Assembly: GCA_018780645.1 (NCBI GenBank)
Contig: JADMJJ010000058.1
Location: forward strand, 1-51,559
Reading direction: 5' to 3'
Length of the DNA stretch: 51,559 bases
DNA from: Burkholderiaceae bacterium
Lineage (GTDB): Bacteria > Pseudomonadota > Gammaproteobacteria > Burkholderiales > Burkholderiaceae_C
A program made the position numbers and the translations under genes. Every line of letters begins with the position of its first letter. The first letter of the stretch is position 1. The notes below the pieces were generated by a model. That model saw nothing but the letters and a program-made list of their open reading frames with translations. It ran no database searches and was not told the origin of the DNA. Positions 1 to 6,456 of the stretch are shown in pieces.

Positions 1-55
1 CGACGTGCGCTACCCATGCGTTCGTACTCGGCAGATAAACGCTATCCGTTAGGGC
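1..55 (+). repeat. partial attC recombination site (right end)
   Basis: Positions 48-55 read GTTAGGGC, the core site where integron integrase cuts, and lie 7 bases before the first cassette gene. The left part of the site is outside the window, so only the right arm is visible and its pairing cannot be tested. It is called mainly because it is spaced and oriented like the complete sites further right. Its sequence before the core differs from the main attC family of this array. Confidence 0.6.
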
Positions 56-61
56 TCTACA

Positions 62-601
62 TTGCGACTCCTGCTCATTCCCCTTCTTGTCTGTTCGCTC
101 GGGTTGCCCGTAGCTCTCGCGGAGGAGACTCCGTACAACAAAGGCGTTGCAGCGTGGCGTGCGAAGAACTTCGCCGAGGCGCGCAAGCAGTGGGAACAGT
201 CACTCGCGGAAGGTGGGCCGGATGAAGCCCTCAACAATTTGGCCTTCCTTCTCTACAACGGGCTAGGCGGTGAGGCGCGTCCGGCCAAGGCTGTCGAGTT
301 GTGGCGCAAGGGAGCCGCGTTGGCCGTTTCTGAAGCACAGCTGCACTTGGGGCAAGCGTATGAGGCTGGTGTCGGCGTCGATAGAAACCTCGCAACTGCG
401 TATGCTTGGTATCGCTGCGCCATTGCTACCGCAGCCAAGCTGAGTAAGAAGGAACCGACGGAAGCTGAGATAGAGAACGACGCCATTGCTGCGCTGGCCA
501 AGTTGTCACCTAGACTTTCAGTCTTGGAACGCAACGCCGGCGAAAAGCTGGCAACCACATGGATTTCCAGGTATGCAAATCGCCTCTCAACCGAGCCCTA
601 A
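62..601 (+). CDS. Sel1/TPR-repeat secreted protein, cassette gene
   Basis: A 179-residue protein beginning with a TTG codon directly behind an attC core. Residues 1-20 form a signal peptide (positive MR, then a leucine-rich core ending in ALA-EE), so the mature protein is probably periplasmic. Residues about 22-130 contain Sel1-like repeats, with the pattern of alanine, glycine and leucine typical of them (for example LAFLLYNGLGG and LGQAYEAGVGV). Sel1 repeats are helical protein-interaction modules; no catalytic site is visible. The stop codon TAA (599-601) lies inside the inverse core of the next attC, the usual layout of a gene cassette. The exact role is unknown. Confidence 0.75.
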   Translation: MRLLLIPLLVCSLGLPVALAEETPYNKGVAAWRAKNFAEARKQWEQSLAEGGPDEALNNLAFLLYNGLGGEARPAKAVELWRKGAALAVSEAQLHLGQAYEAGVGVDRNLATAYAWYRCAIATAAKLSKKEPTEAEIENDAIAALAKLSPRLSVLERNAGEKLATTWISRYANRLSTEP

Positions 602-698
602 CCAATCCATCGAGGGGACAGCCAACGGCGAGCATGGTTTGTGCTGGTTGCCAAGGCCTGTGCCGCCGTCGTCTGCCCCTCATGTCAAACGTTAGAGC
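595..698 (+). repeat. attC site, array family A
   Basis: The site starts with the inverse core GCCCTAAC (595-602) and ends with GTTAGAGC (691-698). Inside, GAGGGGAC near the left end can pair with the GTC...CCCCTC stretch near the right end, giving the folded single-strand structure attC sites need. Near-identical copies occur at 1441-1544 and 4736-4838, with a half copy at 5040-5094. It closes the Sel1-repeat cassette. Confidence 0.85.
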
Positions 699-716
699 GC
701 AACGAATTCGTCTCTC

Positions 717-929
717 ATGCTATCCAAAGCTATTCTGTTCATCGGCGGAACGATCGCCATGTCGCTTGTCTGGCTCTTTGCAGCAGTATGGCTAGCAGAG
801 GCATGTTGCAACCTAGCAGTGCAGGATGGCCTGCTTGCTTCTGTCTTCTGCGCATTTTTGGTTGGCGCAGCTGCGGTGTCTTGGAAGCTTTTCGTTGCGC
901 CAAACAAGGCGAGGCGAAATGCGCTCTAA
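717..929 (+). CDS. small two-helix membrane protein, cassette gene
   Basis: A 70-residue protein starting at ATG 717, about 20 bases after an attC core. It has two predicted membrane segments, at about residues 5-28 and 36-58, and a short basic tail (KARRNAL). Its stop codon (927-929) is part of the inverse core of the next attC, which supports it as the real gene of this cassette of about 340 bases. No family was recognised. Small membrane proteins are common in integron cassettes, but no function can be given. Confidence 0.6.
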   Translation: MLSKAILFIGGTIAMSLVWLFAAVWLAEACCNLAVQDGLLASVFCAFLVGAAAVSWKLFVAPNKARRNAL

Positions 930-1034
930 CCATTCGCTCGAGCCGACTCGCTACGGCAGGCCGCTCCAGGCCCTCATTTCATTCTGGGCCTTACGCAGCC
1001 TACCTGCGCTCGCGGTTCAGCTCGGACGTTAGGC
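923..1034 (+). repeat. attC site, family B
   Basis: Begins with CTCTAAC (924-930) and ends with GTTAGGC (1028-1034), about 112 bases long. The arm after the inverse core (CATTCGCTCGAGCCG) pairs with the arm before the core (CGGTTCAGCTCGGAC), as in classical 59-base elements. Its interior differs from the other sites in this array, so the array mixes at least two attC types. Confidence 0.82.
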
Positions 1035-1045
1035 CACCCAAAGTC

Positions 1046-1414
1046 ATGCGCCTCAGCGGAATCGGTCATGTCGGACTTAGTGCCCTCGATTTGGTGGAAC
1101 TATCCGCCTTCTATGAAATGCGCGTGGGTCTACACCAAATCCAGAGAAGTGACGGCTGCCACATCTTTGACATTGGATCTGGATCACTCTTGGAGATTTG
1201 GGCCGGTGGCAAATCGTCTCCAACGCGCAAGTCGCCGGAACAGCAGTCTGTTCGAGTTTGCTTCAAGGTCGACCGGCTTGAGTCGGCGATAGAAGACCTT
1301 AAGTCACGAGGTGTTGTCCCGGCTGGAGAAATTGGCAGCTTCCTCGGAACGCGCTGGGTTCATTACACTGATCCCGAAGGCAACGCTTTCGGGTTTGTTG
1401 ACCAACATGGCTAA
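1046..1414 (+). CDS. VOC-family (glyoxalase/dioxygenase fold) protein, cassette gene
   Basis: A 122-residue protein with one vicinal-oxygen-chelate unit pair. The N-terminal strand IGHVGLSALDL gives the usual His near residue 8, and the C-terminal half ends with WVHYTDPEGNAFGFVDQ, the standard closing motif of bleomycin-resistance/glyoxalase-like proteins. VOC proteins bind a metal and act on, or sequester, small molecules; the substrate cannot be read from sequence. ATG 1046 lies 12 bases after an attC core, and the gene ends 26 bases before the next site. Such genes are frequent integron cargo. The family call is firm and the function is open. Confidence 0.8.
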   Translation: MRLSGIGHVGLSALDLVELSAFYEMRVGLHQIQRSDGCHIFDIGSGSLLEIWAGGKSSPTRKSPEQQSVRVCFKVDRLESAIEDLKSRGVVPAGEIGSFLGTRWVHYTDPEGNAFGFVDQHG

Positions 1415-1440
1415 ATTCATTGTTCGTGCCGCCGGTGCGT

Positions 1441-1544
1441 GGCCTAACCATTCCATCGAGGGGACGTCCAACGGCGAGCATAGTTGGTGCCGCTTGCCAA
1501 AGCAGGTGCCGCCGTCGTCCGCCCCTCATGTCAAACGTTAGGGC
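1441..1544 (+). repeat. attC site, array family A
   Basis: The inverse core GGCCTAAC (1441-1448) and core GTTAGGGC (1537-1544) bound a site of 104 bases. It shares the CCATCGAGGGGAC left arm and the CCGCCGTCGTC-CGCCCCTCATGTCAAAC right arm with the sites at 595 and 4736. It closes the VOC cassette. Confidence 0.85.
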
Positions 1545-1551
1545 TCGTTGA

Positions 1552-1722
1552 ATGCGCTCCAGGTACTCGTTCGTGGTGTTGATCTCGCTGCTTCTACCGC
1601 CACTGCTTATGGCAGTCAATCCACACGGGCATGGTCTCTCATCGATGATCGATGATCCAGCGCTTCTTCCACTCAACTGGCTCTACATGGTGACCTGCTC
1701 CCATCCAGCCGTACCAATCTAA
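1552..1722 (+). pseudogene. cassette gene interrupted by IS3 element
   Basis: An open frame starts at ATG 1552, 8 bases after the attC core, in the position of every other cassette gene here. The first 46 codons (1552-1690) belong to the cassette and encode a basic start followed by a hydrophobic stretch (residues 6-22, rich in V, L and P), so the protein was secreted or membrane bound. At 1691 the IS3-family end begins, and the frame runs only ten more codons into the insertion sequence before a stop at 1720-1722. The remainder is not found on the other side of the insertion, where an IS21 fragment lies. Confidence 0.55.
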
Positions 1723-1758
1723 ACGAGCAGGAGTCCGCAATTCAGGAGAATCGCGGAC

Positions 1759-2025
1759 ATGAGAAAAAGCAAATTCACCGAGGAACAGATCATCGGGTTC
1801 CTCAAGCAGGCTGAGGCCGGCATGGCCGTGGCGGAGATCTGCCGCAAGGGCGGGTTCTCGGATGCCACGTTCTACAAGTGGCGGGCCAAGTTCGGCGGCC
1901 TGGAGGTTTCCGAGGCCCGACGGCTGCGCGAGCTGGAGGCTGAGAACGCCAAGCTCAAGCACCTGCTGGCCGAGGCTCACCTGGACATGCATGCGCTCAA
2001 GAGCGTGCTCGGTGTAAAAAGATAG
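1759..2025 (+). CDS. IS3-family transposase OrfA (helix-turn-helix protein)
   Basis: An 88-residue protein with an N-terminal helix-turn-helix (residues about 5-45; FTEEQIIGFLKQAEAG then ICRKGGFSDATFYKWRAKFGG). A leucine-zipper-like coiled coil follows at about 50-80 (RRLRELEAENAKLKHLLAEA). It binds the element's ends and forms the N-terminal part of the full transposase. The gene ends in TAG (2023-2025) just after a run AAAAAG. The wording of the helix-turn-helix region fits the IS407 group. It looks intact. Confidence 0.9.
   Translation: MRKSKFTEEQIIGFLKQAEAGMAVAEICRKGGFSDATFYKWRAKFGGLEVSEARRLRELEAENAKLKHLLAEAHLDMHALKSVLGVKR
2016..2021 (+). promoter_or_regulatory. -1 ribosomal frameshift site of IS3 element
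   Basis: AAAAAG lies two codons before the orfA stop. Slipping back one base continues directly as KKIAPQAKRAA... into the orfB frame without a stop, producing the OrfAB fusion that is the active transposase of IS3 elements. Confidence 0.75.
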
Positions 2026-2075
2026 CCCCACAGGCCAAGCGCGCGGCCATCACTCAGCTGATCCAAGACCATCAG

Positions 2076-2891
2076 TTGTCTGAACGCCGCGCCTGCAGGC
2101 TTGTGGGGCTAAGCCGAGACAGCTACCGCCACCCACCGGTGAGCAGTCCTCAAACGCTGGCATTGAAGGCCAAGATCGTCGAGATCGCCCATGTGCGCAG
2201 GCGCTTTGGCTACCGCCGCGTGCACGATCTGCTGCGCCCGGAGTTCCCAGGCGTCAACCACAAGCGGGTGTACCGGCTGTACAGCGACGCCAATCTGGCC
2301 GTGCGCAAGCGCGCGAAGGTCAAGCGACCCATTGGAGAGCGCACGCCACTGAACGCAGCGACCAAGGTCAACGAGGTGTGGAGCATGGATTTTGTCAGCG
2401 ACAGCCTGGCCAACGGGAGGCGTCTGAAGTGCCTGACCGTTGCCGATGACTACAGCCACGAGTGCGTGGACATTGCGGTGGACTACGGCATCAGCGGCTT
2501 GTACGTCACCCGATTGCTGGACCAGGCCGCGCGGTTCAGAGGCTACCCGGCAGCCGTTCGTACGGACAACGGTCCAGAGTTCACCAGCCGGGCCTTCATC
2601 GCTTGGACGCAGGAGCATGGCATCAAGCACATCCTGATCGAGCCTGGGCGCCCCATGCAGAACGGCTACATCGAAAGCTTCAACGGCAAGTTCAGAGACG
2701 AGTGTCTCAATGAGCACTGGTTCCAGAGCCTGCACCAAGCCCGCACCGAGATCGCCAGCTGGAGACGCGACTACAACGAGGTCCGACCCCACAGCAGCAT
2801 CGGTCGGATACCGCCGGCCCGGTTCGCCGAGCAGCATCGCCGGCATGCCGGCGATGCTGCTCGACACCCGACACCAACCGAAATCCATTAA
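2076..2891 (+). CDS. IS3-family transposase OrfB (DDE integrase domain)
   Basis: The catalytic part of the transposase. From the TTG at 2076 it is 271 residues, but it is normally made as a frameshift fusion with OrfA beginning at 1759. The rve-type integrase core shows all three acidic residues: D105 in WSMDFVSD, D164 in RTDNGPEF and E200 in GYIESFNGKF, with the DD(35)E spacing of the family. The N-terminal HTH_21 region (RRFGYRRVHDLL) is present. The frame is open to the expected end 54 bases before the right inverted repeat, so the element may still be able to move. Confidence 0.9.
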   Translation: MSERRACRLVGLSRDSYRHPPVSSPQTLALKAKIVEIAHVRRRFGYRRVHDLLRPEFPGVNHKRVYRLYSDANLAVRKRAKVKRPIGERTPLNAATKVNEVWSMDFVSDSLANGRRLKCLTVADDYSHECVDIAVDYGISGLYVTRLLDQAARFRGYPAAVRTDNGPEFTSRAFIAWTQEHGIKHILIEPGRPMQNGYIESFNGKFRDECLNEHWFQSLHQARTEIASWRRDYNEVRPHSSIGRIPPARFAEQHRRHAGDAARHPTPTEIH

Positions 2892-2945
2892 CCTTCAACC
2901 CAGGACTCCGGCTGAATCATTGGTACGGCAAAAGGGGGCAGGTCA

Positions 2946-3854
2946 GTCGAACTCAAGCAGTTGCGCATGCACGGCATGGCCGGCGCGTGGTCCGATCTGG
3001 TGGAGCAAGGCGGCAGCGCTGCGCTGGAGAGTTCGCGCTGGCTGCTTGAGCATCTGTTGCAGGCCGAGACCACGGACCGCGCCATGCGTTCGGTGAGCCA
3101 CCAGATGCACACGGCCAAGTTCCCGGTGCACCGCGACCTGGCGGGCTTCGACTTCGAGGTCTCGCCGGTGGACCGCAAGTTGATCCATACGCTGGCCGAG
3201 CTGACGTTCACGGACGCGGCGCACAACGCCGTGCTGGTCGGTGGGCCGGGCACGGGTAAGACGCACCTTGCCACGGCCATCGGCGTGGCCGGCATCACGC
3301 GGCATGGCCGGCGGGTGAGGTTCTACTCGACGGTGGACCTGGTCAATGCGCTGGAGCAGGAGAAGGCAAAGGGCAAGGCTGGGCGCATCACGGCGAGCTT
3401 GCTGCGCATGGACCTGGTCATCCTCGATGAGCTGGGCTACCTGCCCTTCAGCCAGGCTGGCGGGGCGCTACTGTTCCACCTGCTCTCCAAGCTGTACGAG
3501 CAGACCAGCGTGATGATCACGACCAACCTCGACTTCGCCGAGTGGTCCAGCGTGTTCGGCGACGCGAAGATGACGACGGCCTTGCTGGACCGGCTCACCC
3601 ACCATTGCCACATCATCGAGACCGGCAACGAGAGCCATCGCTTCTTGCACAGCAGCGCCGTGGCCAAGAAGCGCATCAAAGCGCGTGAGCAGGCTCGCCG
3701 GACCGATAAGCAGCCACCACCGGAGGCTGACATCTGAGCGCCAACTGACCAGCTTCAGGAGGCCAACGAAACAGGCATAGACCTACACTTATCCACAGCC
3801 GACCCTCAAGCGGTCGGCATCCATCCCCGGGTCAATATTGGATCGGCGCTGACA
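2946..3854 (+). mobile_element. IS21-family remnant, 3' part with istB
   Basis: Only the right part of an IS21-type element remains. It contains istB and ends at 3854 with an inverted-repeat terminus; on the minus strand this reads TGTCAGCGCCGATCCAATAT, with the TGT...ACA tip of the family. The transposase gene istA and the left end are absent. The remnant begins exactly where the IS3-family right end stops, with the istB frame already open at that base (GTC GAA CTC AAG). A 7-bp hairpin (GCCGACC/GGTCGGC, 3798-3818) sits between istB and the terminus. Confidence 0.8.
2961..3737 (+). CDS. istB: IS21-family helper ATPase IstB, 5'-truncated
   Basis: A AAA+ ATPase of 258 residues from the first ATG. 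In transposition IstB assembles on target DNA and stimulates the IstA transposase. Walker A is GGPGTGKTH (residues 94-102) and Walker B is [12 protein letters not shown] (about 152-163). The usual C-terminal stretch [15 protein letters not shown]...[10 protein letters not shown] is intact. Family members carry roughly ten more residues at the start; here codons for VELKQLR precede the ATG but the IS3 element replaces everything upstream. Without istA beside it, the gene has no transposition partner in this window. Confidence 0.85.
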   Translation: MRMHGMAGAWSDLVEQGGSAALESSRWLLEHLLQAETTDRAMRSVSHQMHTAKFPVHRDLAGFDFEVSPVDRKLIHTLAELTFTDAAHNAVLVGGPGTGKTHLATAIGVAGITRHGRRVRFYSTVDLVNALEQEKAKGKAGRITASLLRMDLVILDELGYLPFSQAGGALLFHLLSKLYEQTSVMITTNLDFAEWSSVFGDAKMTTALLDRLTHHCHIIETGNESHRFLHSSAVAKKRIKAREQARRTDKQPPPEADI

Positions 3855-3899
3855 CTTGTGGACGTTCAAACCGACGAACAAGGTGCTAGATTTACTCAT

Positions 3900-4009
3900 G
3901 GCCCGACTCCTTGCTAACTTGCAACGCCCCGGCAGTCCGTCTGCCGGGTGCATTGGTGTAGCTCTGCAGGCCCAGTGCCTGCAACCTACGGCATCGCAGG
4001 AGTCGGGCC
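3900..4009. other. nested inverted repeats, three-stem structure
   Basis: A perfect 12-base outer inverted repeat (GGCCCGACTCCT at 3900-3911 with its complement at 3998-4009) encloses two hairpins. The first is CCCGGCAG/CTGCCGGG (3928-3935 and 3941-3948, 5-base loop). The second is TGCAGGC/GCCTGCA (3965-3971 and 3977-3983, 5-base loop). The three stems together could form a Y-shaped fold in RNA or single-stranded DNA. It lies between the IS21 terminus and the end of the PIN toxin gene, 25 bases past that gene's stop on its strand. There is no T-run, so it is not a classical terminator. The rest of the 3738-4034 gap shows no gene. Confidence 0.55.
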
Positions 4010-4034
4010 GCCCGGCGTCACGAAGCCATCTTGT

Positions 4035-4430
4035 CTAGCCCGCAGAAAGAGCGATGGTGCGCTTCGGAAATGCTCGCAGCAGCTTTTTGTCCATGGTGAC
4101 CAACTTCGTGTCGAGCTTCATTGCGAGAGCAACAAACTCGCAATCGTATGCGGAGCAGTCGCTGTCGCGAACGAGTTCCAGCACGGCCGAGGACTCGACC
4201 TCGAACTCTGCACCTTCAAGTAGGCTCTCTGCCTCTCGCTGGAGGCTGTTCGCTTGCTCGAACGAAATGGCTTTGCGTCGCATGTATCCCGCCAAGATAT
4301 TGCGAAACTCGCTGCGCCAAAGGATTGGGGAGGCCCAATCGGGATCCTGCTCAAGCAATGCCTCAGCTGCAGCTGTGTACTCGCCAGGCAGGTACAAGTA
4401 CGCAAGCACATTCGAATCGACCACGATCAT
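4035..4430 (-). CDS. PIN-domain toxin ribonuclease, VapC/FitB type
   Basis: A 131-residue single-domain PIN protein. The conserved acidic residues that bind the catalytic metal are visible: D5 (VVDSNVLAY), E41 (WRSEFRN), D96 (AYDCEFVALA) and D114 (VTMDKKLL). PIN toxins cut RNA and are held inactive by a partner antitoxin. Its ATG overlaps the last four bases of the antitoxin gene upstream, so the two are translationally coupled. The pair is on the strand opposite to the other cassette genes. It may help keep this part of the array from being lost. Confidence 0.88.
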   Translation of the reverse strand: MIVVDSNVLAYLYLPGEYTAAAEALLEQDPDWASPILWRSEFRNILAGYMRRKAISFEQANSLQREAESLLEGAEFEVESSAVLELVRDSDCSAYDCEFVALAMKLDTKLVTMDKKLLRAFPKRTIALSAG

Positions 4431-4672
4431 GGCCGGTCCTTGCGCTTCGCCGCATCGATGTCACGCGCACGGAACTTGCCGTCCGGCAAAGCCGCCCGCA
4501 GTTCGCGAGCCCGAGCAATCCGCTCGCTCGGCATCATCTTGGTTGGTAGCAACACCGACTCAAGGCACACGATGGCCTCGCTATTTAAGCTTCGGCGATG
4601 CATTTCTGCAGCAAGCTTCAGCCGGTCGTACACGGCGTCGGGGATATTCTTCAATGTCAGGGTTGTGGGCAC
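4427..4672 (-). CDS. FitA/VapB-like ribbon-helix-helix antitoxin
   Basis: A small DNA-binding antitoxin paired with the PIN toxin. The N-terminal part (LTLKNIPDAVYDRLKLAAEMHRRSLNSEA) is the ribbon-helix-helix fold that binds operator DNA. The C-terminal part, rich in charged residues (RARELRAALPDGKFRARDID), is the usual toxin-binding tail. A GTG at 4672 is chosen because GGAG stands six bases before it and because family members start just before the LTL strand. An ATG at 4684 would add four residues and has no clear ribosome site. A 9-base palindrome just upstream is a likely operator for self-repression. Confidence 0.8.
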   Translation of the reverse strand: MPTTLTLKNIPDAVYDRLKLAAEMHRRSLNSEAIVCLESVLLPTKMMPSERIARARELRAALPDGKFRARDIDAAKRKDRP

Positions 4673-4685
4673 GGCGCTCTCCATC

Positions 4686-4709
4686 CATAATGGAACCATT
4701 ATGGTTCCA
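4686..4709 (-). promoter_or_regulatory. palindromic operator of the PIN toxin-antitoxin operon
   Basis: TGGAACCAT (4691-4699), one central base, then ATGGTTCCA (4701-4709) form a perfect 9-base inverted repeat. A second, overlapping palindrome CCATAATGG spans 4685-4693. The site sits about 15-40 bases before the likely antitoxin start, where ribbon-helix-helix antitoxins repress their own operon. The regulatory role is inferred. Confidence 0.6.
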
Positions 4710-4735
4710 CCCTGTGGTTCAAGTCAAGGCGCTGC

Positions 4736-4838
4736 GGGCTAACCATTCCATCGAGGGGACAAGCAACGGCGGTTCGGCTTCTGGCATTCTGTCCAAGCTG
4801 GTGCCGCCGTCGTCTGCCCCTCATGTCAAACGCTGATA
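4736..4838 (+). repeat. attC site, family A, decayed core
   Basis: The inverse core GGGCTAAC (4736-4743) and both inner arms match the sites at 595 and 1441. The final core reads GCTGATA (4832-4838) instead of GTTAGRY, so cutting at this end is probably impaired. It closes the toxin-antitoxin cassette. Confidence 0.75.
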
Positions 4839-5039
4839 TGGCTTCTTCTTGTCAAGAGGAAATGCCTGACCCTCTGCGCTGCAGATGAATGATGGAACCC
4901 GTTGCCGGACGGGGAACGCGACGGAGCCCGTTGAATGCCACCCGATGTGGATGCAATAGCGACGGTTGCTCATGCTGATATTCGAGGGTTGGTTACCTTC
5001 AAGACAAGTGTTCGTCGCAGGGCTGCCTTCGGTCTAGGG
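4839..5039. other. cassette-like spacer without a convincing gene
   Basis: This stretch lies between the decayed attC at 4736-4838 and the half site at 5040-5094. The only open frames are short or run through the half site, and none shows a recognisable fold or a good ribosome site. It may be a dead cassette or one carrying only a regulatory sequence. Confidence 0.4.
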
Positions 5040-5094
5040 GCTGTCTGTCCAAGCCGGTGCCGCCGTCGTTTGCCCCTCATGTCAAGCGGTAGCC
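5040..5094 (+). repeat. attC half site, family A, degenerate
   Basis: GTGCCGCCGTCGT-TGCCCCTCATGTCAA matches the right half of the family A sites, but the left half with the inverse core is missing. The core reads GGTAGCC (5088-5094). It is the last recognisable site of the array. Confidence 0.6.
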
Positions 5095-5103
5095 ATCAAG
5101 ACT

Positions 5104-5316
5104 ATGCTCCTCAAGCTGATCATGTTGATTCTCGGCCTAGCAGTAATTGCCATGGGCGCGCGGAGCATCCTCAAGCGAGAAGCAAAGTTCTGGGGATCGG
5201 AAGACGGGGATGACCATCGGATCGTTGAAGGACTGCCGGCTGTGCTCGTTGGCGCGCTGGAGGTCGCCATTGGCGTCTACATTATTGTTTACCAACGTTA
5301 TCCGGCTCTGTTCTGA
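5104..5316 (+). CDS. small membrane protein, last cassette-like gene
   Basis: A 70-residue protein starting at ATG 5104, 10 bases after the degenerate attC core. It has an N-terminal membrane segment (residues 2-20, LLKLIMLILGLAVIAMGA), a charged middle (SILKREAKFWGSEDGDDHR) and a second membrane segment (about 45-64). It resembles the small two-helix proteins often seen in cassettes. No named family was recognised. No further attC follows, and 5317-5562 shows no supported gene. Confidence 0.55.
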   Translation: MLLKLIMLILGLAVIAMGARSILKREAKFWGSEDGDDHRIVEGLPAVLVGALEVAIGVYIIVYQRYPALF

Positions 5317-5562
5317 GCGCCGTCTGCCACGTGCATCAGTGCAAAGCAATCCAGCCCCCCAAGGCGCCATGGCTATCGGCATCTTCCGCGCATCGGCACA
5401 CCCCGCGACTCCGCACCGAGGCGTAGAGCCAAGCCATGATGTTGCGCCAGTCCTTGCGTCTTTCGCCGAAAGCAAGCTTCAGCAATATGGCTTCTCTTCG
5501 GAGGAAGACCTGAATCTTGCCTTCAAGTCGGCTGTTGCCAGTGGGCACCGCCTCTATTCAAG

Positions 5563-5811
5563 TCAACGGTAAAACGCCTCGACCCGGCCCTTCAGCTTGA
5601 TCATCATCGGGTTTCCCTTGCGATCACGGGTCTTGCCCGCAGGAACCTTGACCCAGCCTTCGCTGATGCAGTACTCCTCGACATCAAAGCGCTCCTTGTC
5701 GTTCAGGCGGATACCGATCTCATGCTCGAACACGGCCGCAATGTGATGCGGGCTGCGCGGATCCACGGACAGGCGGTCGGGCATGGCAGGACGATTCGTG
5801 GCTTCAGTCAT
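5563..5811 (-). CDS. DUF3297 family protein
   Basis: An 82-residue protein. The start PALPDRLSVDP-like stretch (here MPDRLSVDPRSPHH), then GIRLNDKERFDVEEYCISEGWV and the end GKTRDRKGNPMMIKLKGRVEAFYR, are the known signature of DUF3297, a small conserved proteobacterial family of unknown role. ATG 5811 is chosen because the conserved region starts a few residues later; upstream in-frame codons give no family similarity. It is convergent with the array and marks the return to ordinary chromosomal genes. Confidence 0.85.
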   Translation of the reverse strand: MTEATNRPAMPDRLSVDPRSPHHIAAVFEHEIGIRLNDKERFDVEEYCISEGWVKVPAGKTRDRKGNPMMIKLKGRVEAFYR

Positions 5812-6181
5812 GGGAGATTTCTCTTGGGTTTGCTCATACAGCCCGCGATTCTCCGTGATTTGAAGATGTCGAGGCCGGCGGGCCGCGACTGGGCGTTTGA
5901 GGCCTCCACCTAGGGTAAGTGCCAGGCCATGCATCGACAGCCGTGAGGACGGCTAAAAATGTTTCCGATAGATATTGCCTTGTCATGCGCTCAAGTGCAG
6001 AATCATGCGAGCGAACAATGAATCTTTCGGCACTTCATCGCGATGCTGCCGCAGCAGTTCAGATGGTGTAGGGGTATCAAGCCCGCTGTTCCGCGACCTG
6101 AGGAAGCAATCCCACTCACAGGGAGCCGAAGGTCCTCGACTCGACACAGGCGTGACTGCGCCTATGAGGGAGGTGGAAGCC
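5812..6181. other. intergenic region upstream of flagellar-type operon
   Basis: A gap of about 370 bases between the divergent DUF3297 gene and fliQ. It must hold the promoter of the long operon unless transcription starts further away. No convincing sigma-54 (-24/-12) or sigma-28 promoter was found. A lone CCGATA (5965-5970) lacks a properly spaced TAAA box. GGGAGG (6166-6172 area) near the end is a possible ribosome site for fliQ. Confidence 0.4.
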
Positions 6182-6448
6182 ATGCATGCTGACTTGGCTC
6201 TGCAGATGATGTCGGCCCTTCTATGGACCGGCTTGTTGATCTGCCTGCCCGTCTTGGGGCCGACAATGATTGTCGGGCTGCTGATCAGCATCGCTCAGGT
6301 CGTGACCCAGGTTCAGGAGATGTCCCTGACCTTCGTGCCCAAGCTGATCACGGCCGCCGTGGCCCTGATTGTGTTCGGGCCATGGATCTTGCGAGTTCTC
6401 GCGAGCTACATGACCCGGCTCTGGCTCGACATCCCCCGCATGTTCTGA
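6182..6448 (+). CDS. fliQ: flagellar export gate protein FliQ
   Basis: An 88-residue inner-membrane protein with two membrane helices (about residues 14-40 and 50-72), the normal FliQ size. The family pattern GLLISIAQVVTQVQEMSLTFVPKL is present. With FliP and FliR it forms the conical export gate through which rod and hook subunits leave the cell. ATG 6182 gives the standard N-terminus; an upstream in-frame ATG at 6164 would add six atypical residues. It is the first gene of the compact operon, while its usual neighbour fliP lies at the far end, 18 kb away. Confidence 0.92.
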   Translation: MHADLALQMMSALLWTGLLICLPVLGPTMIVGLLISIAQVVTQVQEMSLTFVPKLITAAVALIVFGPWILRVLASYMTRLWLDIPRMF

Positions 6449-6456
6449 CTGACACC

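Larger units (their letters stand above)
1691..2945 (+). mobile_element. IS3-family insertion sequence (IS407-like group)
   Basis: The element is about 1255 bases. The left end starts TGACCTGCTCCC at 1691, and the right end, read on the other strand from 2945, starts TGACCTGCCCCC. The inverted match continues with GCCGTACCAAT and GGAGTCC in both ends. It carries orfA and orfB in -1 relation, as expected. The flanking bases do not match (ATGG left, GTCG right), so no target duplication remains. The left end cuts a cassette gene and the right end abuts the 5' side of istB, pointing to a later deletion or recombination. Confidence 0.9.

Noticed and set aside
1687-2949. Target-site duplication of the IS3 element
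   Set aside because: The four bases on each side (ATGG and GTCG) do not match.
3789-3797. TTATCCACA, a perfect DnaA-box sequence
   Set aside because: It is single, lies in the non-coding tail of the IS21 remnant, and no further boxes, AT-rich unwinding region or replication genes are near.
595-5094. Repeated similar sequences that could suggest a CRISPR array
   Set aside because: The repeats are about 100 bases, far apart with genes between them, and carry attC cores.
4935-5213. Open frame on the plus strand through the attC half site
   Set aside because: It reads across a recombination half site and into the next cassette gene, has no ribosome site and no similarity.
5369-5572. 67-codon open frame on the plus strand
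   Set aside because: It has no recognisable domain or clear ribosome site and overlaps the end of the DUF3297 gene on the other strand.
5955-5971. TAAA and CCGATA resembling parts of a sigma-28 promoter before fliQ
   Set aside because: The two parts are only a few bases apart instead of the needed spacing, and no other TAAA box stands at the right distance.
6028-6048. GGCAC...TGC resembling a sigma-54 promoter
   Set aside because: The GG and GC pairs are not at the required 10-base distance and the TTGC part is missing.
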